Shown here one piece after another: positions 47,424-61,313 of a DNA stretch of 64,000 nucleotides (its first letter is position 1; each line of letters starts with the position of its first letter). The notes beneath the pieces are model-generated. The model made no database searches. It saw only the letters and a list, made by a program, of their open reading frames with translations, and was not told the origin of the DNA. The position numbers were made by a program, and so were the translations under genes. Source of the stretch: Lepus europaeus (taxonomy: Eukaryota > Chordata > Mammalia > Lagomorpha > Leporidae); assembly GCF_033115175.1 (NCBI RefSeq), contig NC_084836.1:77652253-77716252 (forward strand), read 5' to 3'.

Positions 47424-48049
47424 AAAAAATTAGTGTGCATATAATTTTATGCCTAAGATTTTAATCTTATTTTGAGACTCAGGTTTCTCTATAGAATTCA
47501 ATTAACTGGCAACTCTATTACAGTTATTATAGGATGATGTAAGATAGATGGTTCTGTGGTTCAGATTTATAGAAATTCAGGCCATGAAATAAAATGTTCA
47601 TGACAGAACTTTGAGGCTCTATACTACTATTATATTAAAACACTTTGACCTATACCCAAAGTGCTGTTGTTCTGTTCACAGCTGGCACCAGCATGGACTA
47701 CTTTTAGAGTTGGTCTATTTTGTGGATTATCCATTGTACTGAATATCACCCTTGTGCTTGCCAGTAAGTAGTTTAAATTTTGGATTATTTTTATATATTA
47801 ATGTGACTTAGCTATATATTTTGTAGTCTGTGGAAGTTAGAAATCAGAAAGCAGGAGGAAGGATTGCTACGATACACATACCCTGGGGGATGGGTAACAA
47901 CTGGAAGGGGGTACGTGGGGGAGTTTCTTGGATGCTGCTACTATTTTTTGTTCTGTGTACTAATTCACTTTATCATTTTCATCATACTATATATTTATGA
48001 TGTATCCACTTTCTATAGGTGTATACCACCTAAAAGTTTATATTAGAGG
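47424..48049. other. Mirror of the unassigned block at 24,131-24,755
   Basis: No repeat or gene recognised. Sequence appears identical to the left arm in complement. Confidence 0.35.
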
Positions 48050-51010
48050 TGTGTGTTGTGCCACAGTGGATTAAGCTGCTGCTTGGAGTGCTTGCAACCC
48101 ATAACAGTGCCTGGTTCAAGTACTACCTACTCTGCTTCTCTAGCATCCGGCTAATACACATGGGAACCATCAGATGATGGCCTAAGTACTTGATTCCCTG
48201 CTACACACACACAAGACCAGGTGGAGTCTCTTGGCTCCTATCGTCAGCCTAGCCCAGCCCTGGCTGTAGTGGGTGAAAAAGAAAAAGGCTACATTTGAAA
48301 ATGTTGGAACTTTCTCTGCTTTTTAATTCTATCTATTGTTATTACCAGACATTTGATCTTATTTATATGATCCCTTTAACACTAAGTCCAGAGGAATGTA
48401 TGCAGAACTATACAGCTTTACAGTTAAAAACTTCTTCCTCCCTCTCTTATTCCACTCTTATTTTTTACTGAGATCTGTTTTCAGTTGACTTGATACACAA
48501 ACGATTAGCTCTATGCTAGGTAAAGTGTTCAACAAATAGAATGAAAAAGAGGAAAAAACAAACTATTCCTCGACAGTCAAGACAAGGGTTGTTCAAGTCA
48601 TTACTTCTCAAAGTGTCAGTTTCACTTCTACAGATTACGTTTTAGGTGCTCTATTAGCTCCACAGATCAAAAAGAATATATGGCATTTGTCCCTCTGAGA
48701 CTGGCTTATTTCACTAAGTATGATTTTGCCAGATTTATCCATTTTATTGCAAATGACCAGATTTTATTTGTTTTAGCGCTGTATAATATTCCATAGAATA
48801 CATATCCCATAATTTCTGTATCCAGTCTTATTTGATGGGCATTTTGGTTGAGTCCATGTCTTAGCTATTGTGAATTGAGCTGCAGTAAATGTGGGGGCAC
48901 AGATAGCTCTTTCGTATGCTGATTTCATTTCCCTTGGGTAAATTCCCAGGAATGGAATGGCTGGGTCATAGATTGCTAAAGTATCTCCAAACCATAGTGG
49001 TTTTGCCAGTTAACATTCCCAACAACAGTGGGTTAGGGTACCTTTTCCCCACATTCTCACCAGCGTTTGTTATTTGTTGATTTCTGTATGAAAACCATTG
49101 TAACTGGGGTGAGGTGAAACCTCATTGTGGTTTTCATTTGCATCTCCCCGACGGCTAGTGATCCTAAACATTTTTTCATGTGTCTTTTGGCCATTTGGAT
49201 TTCCTCTTTTGAAAAATATCTGTTTAAGTCCTTGGCCCTTTTCTTAACTGGGTTTCTTGTTTTGTTGTTGTGGAGTTTTGTGATCTCTTTATATAGTCTG
49301 GGAAAGCAGGGGAAGATGGCCCAAGTCCCTAGGTCCCTGCTAGCCACGTGGGAGACCTGGAAGAAGCTCCTGGTGTCAGCCTAGCCCAGCCCAGTTACTG
49401 TGGCCTTTTGGGCAGTGCACCAGTGAATGATGATTTCTCTCTCTCTCACACTCTTTTCTCTCTCTTTCTCCCAATGTAACTCTGACTTTCAAATAAATAA
49501 ATCTTTAAAAAAAGTGGATTCATATTATAGCATATGACAGTGCTCATTTCTTTTATGGCTAATATTCCATTTTAGGTACATATCACAATGTTTGTATTTG
49601 TGAATTCATTGATAGAGATTTGGATTGTTTCTCCTTTTTGACTTCCATGAATGGTGCTGCTGACGTGGATTTGAGTACCTATTTAACTTCTTGGGAAACT
49701 GACAAGCTAGAGGCTGCAGTATTTTCCATTTCTACCAGAAATCTGTGAGGGTTCTATTTTCTGCATACTCTCTTCAAGGCTTGTTATTTTTTGAGTTTTT
49801 TTTTTAATGCAACCAAGTGATTATGAGCTGATATCTTGTTTGAATTAGCATTTCTCTATTGACTGATCATATAATCATCTTTATACTTACTTGTTGGTCA
49901 TTTGAATGTTTTTTGTGAGCAAATATCTATCAAAGTCTTTTGCTTATTTATAATTAGATTGTCTTTTTTAATATATATTTTAATTATTTGAAAGAGTTAG
50001 AGAGAGGTAGAATCAGAGAGCGAGAGGTCTTCCATATGCTGGTTCACTCCCCAGATGACTGCAATGGCCGATCCAAAGCCAGGAGCCAGGAGTTTCCTCT
50101 GGGTCTTCCAAGTGGGTTTTGGACCATCTTCTACTGCTTTCCCAGGCCTTAGCAGAGAGCTGGATCAGAAGAGGGCCAGACAGGACTAGAACCAGTGCCC
50201 ATCTGGGATGCCGGCACTTCAGGCCAGGGCGTTAACCCGCTGCTCCACAGCTCTGGCCCCTGTCTTTTTTTCTTTAAATTTATTGTATTTATTTGAAAGG
50301 CAGAATAATGAGAGAGAGAGGGAGAAAAAGAGGTCTTTCATCTTTTGGTTCACTCCTCAAATGTTTGCAATGGCCAAGTGTGAGACAGGTGAAACCAGGA
50401 GCCAGAAATTCCATCCTGGTCTCCCAAGAGGGTGACAGGGACTCATGTATTTGGACTATCTTCCACTGCTTTCCCTGGAGCATTAGCAGGGAGCTGGATT
50501 GGAAGTGGAGCAGCTAGGACTGGAACGGGCGGTTACATGGGATGCCGGCATGGCAGCTTAACCTACTGTGCCAAAACTCCAGCCACCTGGTTGTCTGCTT
50601 ATTGTTAAGTCATATGAATTCTTTACCTATTCTGGACACTAGGCCCTTATCAGGTATATGAGGGTACTTCAAAAAGATCATGGAAAAGGGGCTTGCCCTG
50701 TGGCATGATGGGCTGAGCCTTCACCTACAGCACCCACATCCCATATTGGCACTGGTTCATATCTCGGCTGCTCCTCTTCTGATTCAGCCCTCTGCTATGG
50801 CCTGGGAAAGCAGTGGAAGATGACCCAAGTGCTTGGGCCTCTGCACCTGCACAAGAGACCTGGAAGAAGCTCCTTTCTTTGGATCGGCCCAGCTCCAGCT
50901 GTTGCGGCCATTTGAAGAGTGAACCAGTGGATGGAAGACCTTTCTACTTGCCTCTCCCTCTCTCTCTCTCTGTAACTCTCTCAAATAAATAAATTTAAAA
51001 ATCTTTTTAA
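48050..51010. mobile_element. Mirror cluster of old CSINEs and L1 fragments
   Basis: In order: CSINE fragment (48,050-48,287, plus), L1 3' fragment (48,420-49,293, minus), truncated CSINE (49,294-49,508, plus), L1 remnant (49,509-49,955, minus), two CSINEs (49,960-50,586, minus) and one CSINE (50,688-51,010, plus). Each matches the left-arm element of opposite strand. Confidence 0.75.
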
Positions 51011-52320
51011 AAAAAGTTCATGTAAAGGATGAATTGTGAGTAAATTATGCATGGATTTCAAACTTTTTTGGCACCACAGTAAGCCTTTGTTTTAATTCCA
51101 TTTTTCTGTGAACCTTTTGATGTACTGTCATATGATTTGCAATGATTTTCTTCCGTCACATAGACTATCTTTTCACTTTCTTGATATAGTTCATTGATAT
51201 ACAAATTGTTTTAATGTTGATGAAGTGGAATTTAGCTATTTTTCTTTTTTTGTATATATTTTTGTTGTCATATCTAAGGACCCATTGCTAAACGCAAGGT
51301 CTTGAATAATTACTGCTTGCTTTTCTAAGACTTTTGTCATTTCTAGTTGGTATTTGAGGTTTTTGAGCAGTTGTGAACTAATTTTTCTATATGATGTGCG
51401 ATAGAGCATCCAGCTTCACTTTTTGCATGTGGTTATCCAGTTGCCTCAGCTCTATTTGCTGAAGACAGTTTTTTTTTTTTCACTGAATTTTCTCAGAAGT
51501 TTTTAAAACTGATTGACCATAGATAGGTGAGTTTATTTCTGAATTCTCAGTCACATTTCATTCATCTGTATGACTATCTATATGCCTGTGCATATTTAGG
51601 TTGATATAGCTTTGTAATAAATTTTAAAACGCAAACTATTAATTCTCCAACTTCGTTGCTTTTCATCATTTTTTTTGCTATTTGAGACTTTTTATAATTA
51701 TAAATATTTGAGACTTTTTGTAATTTCCTAAATGCCCTTTAATTTTAGAATTGATTTTTCAATTTCTGTTAAAAAGAAAAGAAAGACATTAATTGCAGTA
51801 TATTAAATTTGTGGATTGCTTTTTATGTTATTGCCATCTTAAGAGTAGAATATCTTCCAACCTCTGACATGAGATTTCCGTCCATATAGTTAAGTCAATT
51901 TTAATTGCTTTCTGTAATATGTTTTAGTTTTCAATATGCAAATCTTTCACTTCCTTGACTAAAGTTATTCCAGGGTGTTTTATTGTTTTGGATGCTGGTA
52001 TATACAAATACAACTGAATTTTGTGTGTTGACCTTGTATTCTGCCTCTACTGAATTTACAAACTCTTAAGAGTTTTCTTGTGGATTGTTTGGGATTTAAA
52101 TTTATCTGCATATTGAAATGTATCTGTGACTTTTGCTTGGGAAGCAAGATATAGAACTTTAATTTTCCATCGATAACCTCCAAACTACTCTTACTTCTAG
52201 ATTTGCTACCTTGTAGTCTATTCTGCACATAATAGCTAGAGTGACCCTTCAAAATGATAAATCCAATCATGTCACTTAAATGTAAACCTTATGCCAGATT
52301 GTACATCAAAATAAAAGCTT
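51011..52320 (-). mobile_element. Mirror of the old LINE-1 remnant
   Basis: Complement of 19,860-21,170 with the same decayed frames. Confidence 0.65.
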
Positions 52321-53014
52321 AACTTAACAAAGCACTATAAACCCCTGTTTGATCGGCCACTGCTGAATCAACACATTACCTCCTGTTCAAATGATGGCTG
52401 TTATAGTAGTGTGCAGTTTTGTACTGCTGTGTGGATAGTGGACAGCTAAGTCCTTACTCTGAAGCATCGAGTTTTCCCCCAGAAACATTGTCATGAAGGA
52501 ATAGAAACTTGATGCATTTCCTAAGTACCCCTTTAGGAATACCATATCTTCCCACAATCCCACCCACACTCTGCCCCACACTCCCACCCCTCTTCCTCCT
52601 CCCTCTCCTCTTCCCATTCCTATTCTTTACTAAGTTCTATTTCAATTAAGTGTATGTACATAGGGTTAATTCTCTACTAAGTAAAGTGTTCAACAGATTG
52701 CATGGGGAAAAAAACAAACTGTTCCTTCACAGTCAACCAAGGGCTGTTCAAAGACATGCTTGTCACAGTGTGGATTTCAGTTCTATAGATGGCCTTCTCA
52801 GGGCTCTATAAGTTATCCCAGATCAGGGAAAACAAAGGGTGTATCCTCTTCACCCTGTCCCAAGAAACAACCAAACCGAAACAAAAGCTATAAAACTATT
52901 GCCCGACCGAGAATCTAGGGACCCTCAGGTAATTAAAGACGGATCATATTCAGAATGGTAGTTTATTGATGAAGTTGATTCAATACAATCAACGAACACA
53001 TGTAGGCTTTCCAA
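52321..53014. other. Mirror of the unassigned/L1 3' UTR-like block
   Basis: Complement of about 19,166-19,860. Nothing further is recognised in it. Confidence 0.45.
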
Positions 53015-53365
53015 GTGTGTGCATGTTGTGGTATGTGTCTGTGCATGTGTGCATGTGGGTATGTGTGATGTCTGTGAGTGTGTGTGGGTTGTGAGCATGA
53101 GTGCCTGTGTGTGCCTGTGTGTCTGTGTGGTGTCTGTGTGTGGGAGGGTGTGTGTCAGTGCATGTGTTCATGTTGGTGTGTCTGTGTGTCAGTACATGGG
53201 TGAGTGTGTGTGTGCATGTGTGTATATGTGGTGTCTCTGAGTCTGTGGGGCAGTGTATGTGTGGTGTCTGAGTCTCTGCATGTGTTGTGCCTGTGCGTGC
53301 CTGTGTGTGTGTGTGACGTGGCATGTTGTGTGTGTGCATGGGTAGCTGTATTCCTGTGTGTGCAT
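53015..53365. repeat. Degenerate TG-rich repeat, right copy
   Basis: Complement of the CA-rich repeat at 18,815-19,165. It directly precedes the promoter-like block, within about 160 bp of the CCAAT box. Confidence 0.9.
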
Positions 53366-53499
53366 GTGTGGTTAGTCTAGAGGGTGATGCTGCACTTGGC
53401 CGTTTGGCAGCATTTGCAAATGGCTGCTCCAGTCCTCCTGGGTGCTGTCCAGGGACCATGGGCCTTGGTGTGCGCTTGTGGTCTGGCGAGGAGCCTGGC

Positions 53500-54000
53500 A
53501 GGTGTTGGCAGGCCGGGGAGTCCATTGGCAGTTCTAGGGCCGAGCAGGGGAGGCGGCTCTACTGCGCAAGCGCGGCCTGGTCCTCGGGCCTTAGGGCCTC
53601 ACCCACGCTGGACCCAGAACCAGTGCGGTGTCCCAGCTGGTGGACACCTCAGCAGCCCCGGAAGAGGGACCGGACCGAGGTCTCTGCGAAGGGAAGAGAG
53701 CAGAGTGGCCAGGAAGGGAGCGGAGCCCCGCGGGACGACGGCGGCGGAGCGGTGAGTGGGCCATGGGCCAGGCAGGTGGGCTGGGCGCCGCTGGACGCTG
53801 GTGTGGGCAGGGAGAAGGCCGGCTGAGAAGCCCGTGGCCCTCGGGAGGATGTGGCGGCCGTTGTCGGGAGGCCTGCGTGTGTCAGATGCAGAAGCTGCTC
53901 TCTGCTTAACACGGCCTTTCCAAACCAGCGGCTGTGGCTGCGTCCAGGGGTCCTGATGGACAGAGGCCAGGCCGCCGAGTACCGCAGGGGAGAGTTAGAA
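53500..54000 (+). promoter_or_regulatory. CpG-rich promoter-like block, right copy
   Basis: CCATTGG (inverted CCAAT box) at 53,522-53,528 and NRF-1-like TGCGCAAGCGCG at 53,563-53,574, followed by CpG-dense sequence and the donor GTGAGT at 53,752-53,757. It would direct transcription toward higher coordinates, outward from the palindrome, as the left copy does in the opposite direction. Confidence 0.55.
53580..53751 (+). other. Candidate untranslated first exon, right copy
   Basis: Ends at GGCGGAGCG|GTGAGT. The start is approximate, placed just downstream of the NRF-1-like site. Overlapping open frames on both strands are GC-rich artefacts. If the right arm is a copied fragment, this promoter may no longer be linked to its downstream exons. 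Confidence 0.35.
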
Positions 54001-54326
54001 ACACTGCAGGGCTTGTGCGTGATGCCCTTGGTTCTTGAGCAAGCCTAGGTGAAATGTAGAAGTAGTGAAATCGCTCTCGAAATCTCTTTCTGGTAAAACT
54101 CATGAAATGCGTCTCTGGGGTATGGCATTGTTGGCCATGTCTGTGAGCCTTGTACAACCTGAGCTTGTTTTGTGGTCTGGAGAAATTGGGAGGGAAGAAT
54201 TGTCAAAGGTCATAGAGTGGTGTGGTCCTACCTGGAATACTTTCAGCCATTTTTCTGTATGTTCTGAGCTTTTCTTTTAATACGTACAGAGTGTCTGTAA
54301 TGGGAAAGTGTGTGTTTTTGGTGACA
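54001..54326. other. Mirror of the unique stretch next to ND5
   Basis: Complement of 17,854-18,180. Putative intron 1 sequence of the promoter-like block; nothing else recognised. Confidence 0.35.
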
Positions 54327-55203
54327 CCTGTTTTCTGGATGAGAGCACAAGGGGCTGTGAAAAGGGTCGTAAATGCTCCTAGGCATAAGATTAGTGTTTG
54401 GGCTGTTCTGCTGTTTTCTAACAGATGGTCTGCTACTACTGTAGTGCTTGAAAGAAGTAAGTCTGAAACTGGTGTGGCGCTTTCTATTGCTCAGGGCAGT
54501 CATGGGTGTAATCCCAATTGTGTGGATTTTCCTGTGGCAGCTAAGATAAGTCCAGTTACTGGGAGAATCATAACGTTGTGCTCTGTAATAAATATTTGCT
54601 GGAATTCCCATGTACTGAGGTTAATGGCAAATGAGGCTATAGCTATAATAAAGCTGATTATCTCTAAAGCGATTATATAAAATTGCTTGTAGGGCCCTGG
54701 CGTTGGCATCTGTCTGTCCATGTAATCGTCCGGTTAAGAGGAATGATATAATTCCTACGCCCTCCCATCCAATAAATAGTTGGAAAAGGTTATTTGCTGT
54801 AACTAGAATTAATATAGTCATAACAAATATTAATAAGTATTTGAAGAATTGTTTAATTTTGGGGTCTGAGTATATGTATCATATGGAAAATTCTGTAATT
54901 GACCATGTCACCGTGTCACGAAACGTGCAGTTGGGGTAAATAGTAAAGAGAAATAATCTAGTTTAAAACTAGATGGTAGCTTAAGAGTTTGAATGGCCAT
55001 TCAGTGCCAGTTGTAAATTATTGTTTCTTGGTTTGTTCTAATAGAAATTAGGGTTGGAATGAGGCTAATAACAAATGCATTGTGATACTGACGTTTTTAC
55101 AAAATTGAGGTAGCTAATGTTATTAAAATGTTAGTGAACAAGGCTAGAATAGGTAGAACTAGAATGATGATTGAGAGAGCTACTAAAGTGGAGAATAAGT
55201 TTG
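54327..55203 (-). pseudogene. ND5 copy, right arm
   Basis: Complement of 16,977-17,853; no difference noticed. Confidence 0.9.
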
Positions 55204-55402
55204 TTCCTTTTATTTGGAGTTGCACCAATTTTTTGGCTCCTAAGGCCAACGGATTACTTCTGTCCTTTAAAAGTTGAGAGAGCCATGAAGTTAAGCATGG
55301 GTGCGTGAGTTAGCATTTCTTGCAAACATTCTTGGTAAATAAGGAGAGTTAATCTTCTATTATTAGATTCACAATCTAATCCTTTTTTAAAACTATATTC
55401 AC
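55204..55402 (-). pseudogene. tRNA-Leu(CUN), tRNA-Ser(AGY), tRNA-His copies, right arm
   Basis: Complement of 16,778-16,976, in the same order. Confidence 0.85.
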
Positions 55403-57132
55403 AGAATATTGGCCTAGAATAATTTTTGGGTTAATAGATAGGAGAAGGAGTGGAGTTAGGTGAGGCATTATTAGAGTATTTTCTCAGGTGAATGTTGGTG
55501 AAATATTATTAGTATGGTATGTAAATTTTCCTCTTTGGGTCATAGATAATAGGTAAAGGGAATAAAGTGCTGTAATTAGTACCAATTAGTGTTAGTGCCT
55601 ATTAAAATAATAGATTAGATCATGAAAAGGATGCTATTATAACAAAAAGTTCCCCTTGTAAGATAGTAGTAGGTGGTAAAGCTAAATTAGTGAGGCTAGC
55701 AAGTAGTCATCATGCAGCTGTTAATGGCAAGACAGTTTGAAGACCTTGTGGTAATAGTATAGTTCGACCATGAATAGGTTCATATGTAGAATTAGCTAAG
55801 CAGAATAATATAGAGGAGTTTAGGCCATGGGCAATTATTAGAGCGGTGGCTCCTGTAGACTTCATGGAGTTTGGATTAAAATTGCGACAATTGCTAAGGC
55901 TATATGACTAACTGAAGGATAAGCAGTGAGTGATTTTAGATCTGTTTGTCATAAGCAGATAGAGCTAGTTATAATTATACCTCAAAGTGAGAGTATAAGG
56001 AATGGGTAGGCTATATATTATGTGATTGGGTTAAACACAACGGTAAAACTTATAGGCCATAGCCGCCTAGTTTTAGTAAGATGGCTGCTAGGACCATTGA
56101 GCCTGCAATAGGGGCTAAAACCTGGGTTTTGGAGATCAAGCCCATAAAGGGGTATTTTGACTAAAAATGCTATTATGCATGCTACTCATATTAGTGAGTT
56201 AGATTTTGATGGTGCCAGTGCTTCATTTAAGAATTGTATAAGTAAAAAGTAAAGAGATCTGGTAAAGTTTTGGCTATAGATTAAAGCAAATAAAAGTGGC
56301 AGAGAGGGGCCAGTGCCCTTGCTCACTATGTTAATCTTCTGCAGGTGGTGCCAGCATCCCATATGGGTGCTGGTTTCTAGTCCCAGTGCTCCTCTTCCAG
56401 TCCAGCTCTCTGCTGTGGCCTGGGAGGGCAGTGGAGGATGGCCCAAGTGCTTGGGCCCTGCACCCGCATGGGAGACCAGGAGGAAACACACCTGGCTTCT
56501 GGCTTCGGATTGGTGCAGCGCCAGCTGTGGAAGCCATTTTGGTAGTGAACCAATGAAAGGAAGACCTTTCTCTCTGTCTCTCTGTCTCTCTTTCTCTCAC
56601 TGTCTAAAACTCTATCTGTCAAAAAAACAAAAAGTGTCAGAGATCCTAGAAGTGTACAGAATAAGAAGTAAGTTCCTGCATTAAGTCGTTCTGTTTTGTT
56701 ACCTCATTGTGTGATGATAATTAGTGTGGGGATTAGTGTTGCTTCAAATAAAGTGTAAAATAAGATAAGTTCTGTGGCTGAAAATGTTATAACTAAAAAT
56801 GCCTGTAAAGAGTTTAAAAGGGAAATATATGTTTTCTTTTGTACTAAGGTTTCTTTGTCTAGATGATGTTGACTCACTAAGATTATTAGGGAAGGAGTCA
56901 AACTGTACTTATGAGGAGAAGAGCAGATAGGGCGTCTGAAAAAAAATGTTGAGAAGCTTAGATTGGTGTCGTTTGGTTGATTGAATAGAAAAAGGGCAGC
57001 CAGGCTAATTAAGAGACTATTTGCGGTCATGTTAATTCAAATTATAGAATTCTTAGACCATCTTGTAGTAGGGATAAGTATAATTGTAGGAATAATAATT
57101 GTTAGCATTGTAGGAGGTTAAGGTTTTGAACA
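55403..57132 (-). pseudogene. ND4 copy, right arm, split by a CSINE
   Basis: Complement of 15,048-16,777. The CSINE lies at about 56,306-56,629 (plus). One base differs near 57,128 (mirror of 15,052). Confidence 0.9.
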
Positions 57133-57394
57133 TAATCTAGATGCCATAAGTATTAGAGACTGTAACTAGTCATGCTAACCCAACAGCAGCTTTACAGGCT
57201 GTAATACTAAGAGGATAATTGGAAACATAAAGGAAAGTGTAAAGGGGCATTTAGGGCTGTTAATGTAATTAAGATAAGAAGTGATAGTATTATTCCTTCA
57301 AGGCATAAAGGAGAAGATATTGAGATCGATAGATTCGCATTCCTGAAAGTGCTAAGATAAATGCTAGGAAAATGTTAATATGGATTGAATGCAT
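57120..57394 (-). pseudogene. ND4L copy, right arm
   Basis: Complement of 14,786-15,060. It carries TCGATC where the left arm has TGGATC (sense orientation). Confidence 0.8.
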
Positions 57395-57443
57395 TTTGAT
57401 AATGATGGAATTACCACAGTCTAATGAGTCTGAATCATTTATT

Positions 57444-57997
57444 TTATTTTTATTTTTATTTTTGTTTTGTTTTGTTTTTTAAGGGAAAAGGTTTGTTGGG
57501 GAACACCCAACAGGCCAGAGTGAAGGGGCAGTGAAGGAAAAAGAGAGAAAGAGACTATAAGAGAGGGAGAGAGACAGAGGAGAGACAATAGAGATGAGAG
57601 GAGGAGAGAAGCCAAGAGAGGCCAAGAGAGCGCAGGAGAGAAGGATCAAGAGCCTAGAAAGCACGTGTTCAGGAACAATCCCTTTTAAAACTTTACCTGA
57701 GGGTGGGCATTGAAGCAGGAGCAGAGAATCCCATTAGGATGGGATTGGAGCCTGGCTCAGGTAGCTGGGCCATGGGCCACCTGGCTAAAACTGCACCAGT
57801 CTCCTAACATCCCCCCCTTTTGTTTTTTATAAAGCAGGATTTGTATGGGATTATATTAGTCCCAAAAGTCTGGGAGGGGTCGAGGGACGATGATCTGTCT
57901 TTAGAGCTACTACCTGTTGACATAGGGCGATGAGGTACTCTTTGCTGGCATGGGGCGATGTCTCAGGCTGCTGTCTCCTGGGTGGGGAGCCGAGTAT
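57444..57997 (-). mobile_element. Retroviral 3'-end retrocopy, right arm
   Basis: Complement of 14,182-14,735, with the same flanking AAATAAATGAT sites and poly-A tail inside tRNA-Arg. It was present before the arm duplication. Non-coding. Confidence 0.75.
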
Positions 57998-58021
57998 ATC
58001 ATTTATTTTAAGAAAACTAAC

Positions 58022-59231
58022 TATCATATTCAATTCATTCTAATCCTTTTTGTTTTCATTCGTAAGCTAAGCCTAAAGCTAGCATTGATATTAGTATGAG
58101 TGCTGTGATGAGAACTAGGTTGAGGTTGTTGAATTGTGCTGCTCATGGGAGAGGAAGAAGGAAAGCAATTTCGAGGTCAAACAATATGAATGTAATGGCT
58201 GCTAGGAAAAGTTTTATTGAGAATGGTGGGCATGCTGATCCTATAGGGTCAAATCCACATTCGCATTCGTAGGGGCTCGATTTTTCTGAGTACATATTTA
58301 GTTGGGGGAGTCAAAATGCAGTCATCACTAAAATTAGTGCAATGGATACATTAATTAATAAAACTGAAATTAGATTAATTACTCTTTCTTGGGGTAAACC
58401 AAAACTAACTGATTGGAAGCCAGTTGTACTAATTAATGCTAAAAGAGTATGAGCCTCATCAATAAATTGATACATAGAAGAATAATCAAACTACATCAAC
58501 AAAATATCAATATCATGCGACTGCTTCAAAGCCAAAATGATGATTTGATGTAACATGGAAATTAAATTGTCGTAGAAGGCAAACTGTGAGGAAGGTAGAT
58601 GCAATAATCCCATGAGGGCCATGAAATCCTGTAGCTATGAAAAATGTTCATCCATAAACCCCATCTGAAATAGTAAAGGATGTTTTGTAGTATTCAGATG
58701 GTTGAAGAAGAGTGAAGTAGATACCTAAGAGGATGGTAATGGCTAAGGCTTGCTGTTTGTTTTTACAATTTCCTTCTATTAGACTATGGTAAGCCCAAGT
58801 CATTGATACTCCCGAGGCTAGTAGGACTAAAGTAGTAAGTAGGGGTACTTCAAGTGGGTTTAAGGGATTAATCCCTGTGTGAGGTCAGCAACCTCCCAGT
58901 TTTGGAATCGGGGCTAGGCTAGAGTGATAAAAAGCTCAAAAGAAGCCTGCGAAAAAGAATACTTCTGATAAAATAAACAGGTTTCTTCCATACCATAGGC
59001 CTTTTTGAGCAATAGGTGTATGGTGGCCTTGGAATATGCCTTCTTGTAGAGTGTCTCCTCATCATTGATAGATAGTGAGTGTATTTGTTAGTAGGCCAAT
59101 AAGGGGAAGTGTGGATGAATTAAAATGGAATCATATGGCGAAGCCTGATGTTATGAGAAGGGTGGATAGCACTCCTGTAAGTGATCATGGGCTGGGATTT
59201 ACTATATGATACACATGGGTGGTGTGTCCTT
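58022..59231 (-). pseudogene. ND3, tRNA-Gly and COX3 copies, right arm
   Basis: ND3 at about 58,022-58,379, tRNA-Gly at about 58,380-58,448, COX3 at about 58,449-59,231. COX3 differs from the left arm at several bases (for example near 58,749, 58,791 and 59,037). Confidence 0.88.
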
Positions 59232-59741
59232 AGGTGTTATCATGTAAATATAGGCTGACTAGAAGGGCAAATACATAGGCTTGAATTAGGGTGACAGCAA
59301 ATTCTAAGACAGTGAGGAGGATAAGAATAATATAATTAAAGAAATTACTATTAGGAATGAAGTTTGCCCTTTGGCAGAGTGTATTGTTATTATTTGTTTT
59401 AGAACTAGTTGAGCTAATGGTTGTTGAACTGAAACTAATCGATTGTTTATTAAGCGAGTGGGGGCGGGAAATAAATAGGATTACAATTGGTAGTCCTAAG
59501 GTTGGAAATATAATGAATAGGATTACAATTGGTAGTCCTATTATTGTAGGGGTAACAGAAAGGAGAATATATTTTCGTTCATTTATATCTCAAGGGGATG
59601 GGGAGAAATGGATTCAAATGTTTTTAATACAGGGATTATTGGATAAACATATCTGTGAAATTTAAGTTGAATGAAGGCAAATAGTGTGAGAATTATAGCG
59701 ATACTGGTGATTAGTCATGTGGATGTGTCAAGTTGTGGCAT
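59232..59741 (-). pseudogene. ATP6/ATP8 copies, right arm, with a templated insertion
   Basis: Complement of 12,456-12,947, with the same internal ATP6 deletion. A 25-bp segment (starting AATAGGATTACAATTGG) occurs twice, at about 59,473-59,498 and 59,516-59,540; the left arm has it once. Confidence 0.85.
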
Positions 59742-59742
59742 T

Positions 59743-60504
59743 TCATTGTGGAGAGGGTTAGTCAGCTCTCATTCTCTAGCTTAAAAGGCTAGTGCTAGTT
59801 TAGCTTCATAATGAATTTAGATTATAGATAGTGACCAGCTTTGGAAGTGTTGTAGTGGAACTATTTCAAGAACAGTTGGATTGAAACTGTGGTTGGAGCC
59901 TTTCGAGCACAGATTTCTGAGCATTGGCCGTAGAAAAGCCCTGGGCGAGTTGAGATTAAAGTAGCTTGGTTAAGGCGTCCAGGGATGGAATCTGTTTTTA
60001 GGCCTAGTGAAGGTACAGTCCATGAATGTAGTACATCTTCTGATGAATTTAATTTTCCAATTGGCAGCTCTATTGGAAGAACAACTCGATTACCTCTAAC
60101 AATCGCAGGTCTCCTGGATTTAAGTCAGATGTTGGGATCATGTATGAGTCGAACTTTAGGTCTTCATAGTCAGTACATTCATAGCTTCAATATCATTGGT
60201 TACCCATAGTTTTTACTGTCAGGGATGGATTGTTAATTTTGTCTATTATGTATAGAATTTACAGGGAAGGAAGTGCAATTAAAATTAGGATAATATCTGG
60301 GAGAATAGTTCAGATGGTTTCTACTTCTTGTGCATCTATTATGCTTGTGTGAGTAAGTCTTTTAGTAAGTATTAGTGAGATAATGTAGAGGACTAGGGAG
60401 CTAATTAGGAAAACAATGATGAACTTGTGATCATGAAAGTTAAGTAGCTCCTCTATAATAGGGGATGAGGTGTCGTGGAAACCTAGTTGAAACGGATATG
60501 CCAT
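59743..60504 (-). pseudogene. tRNA-Lys and COX2 copies, right arm
   Basis: tRNA-Lys at about 59,743-59,813 and COX2 at 59,823-60,504 (opening [14 protein letters not shown] on minus). Several substitutions relative to the left copy lie near 59,988-60,090. Confidence 0.88.
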
Positions 60505-61309
<805 letters not shown>

Positions 61310-61313
61310 TAAA

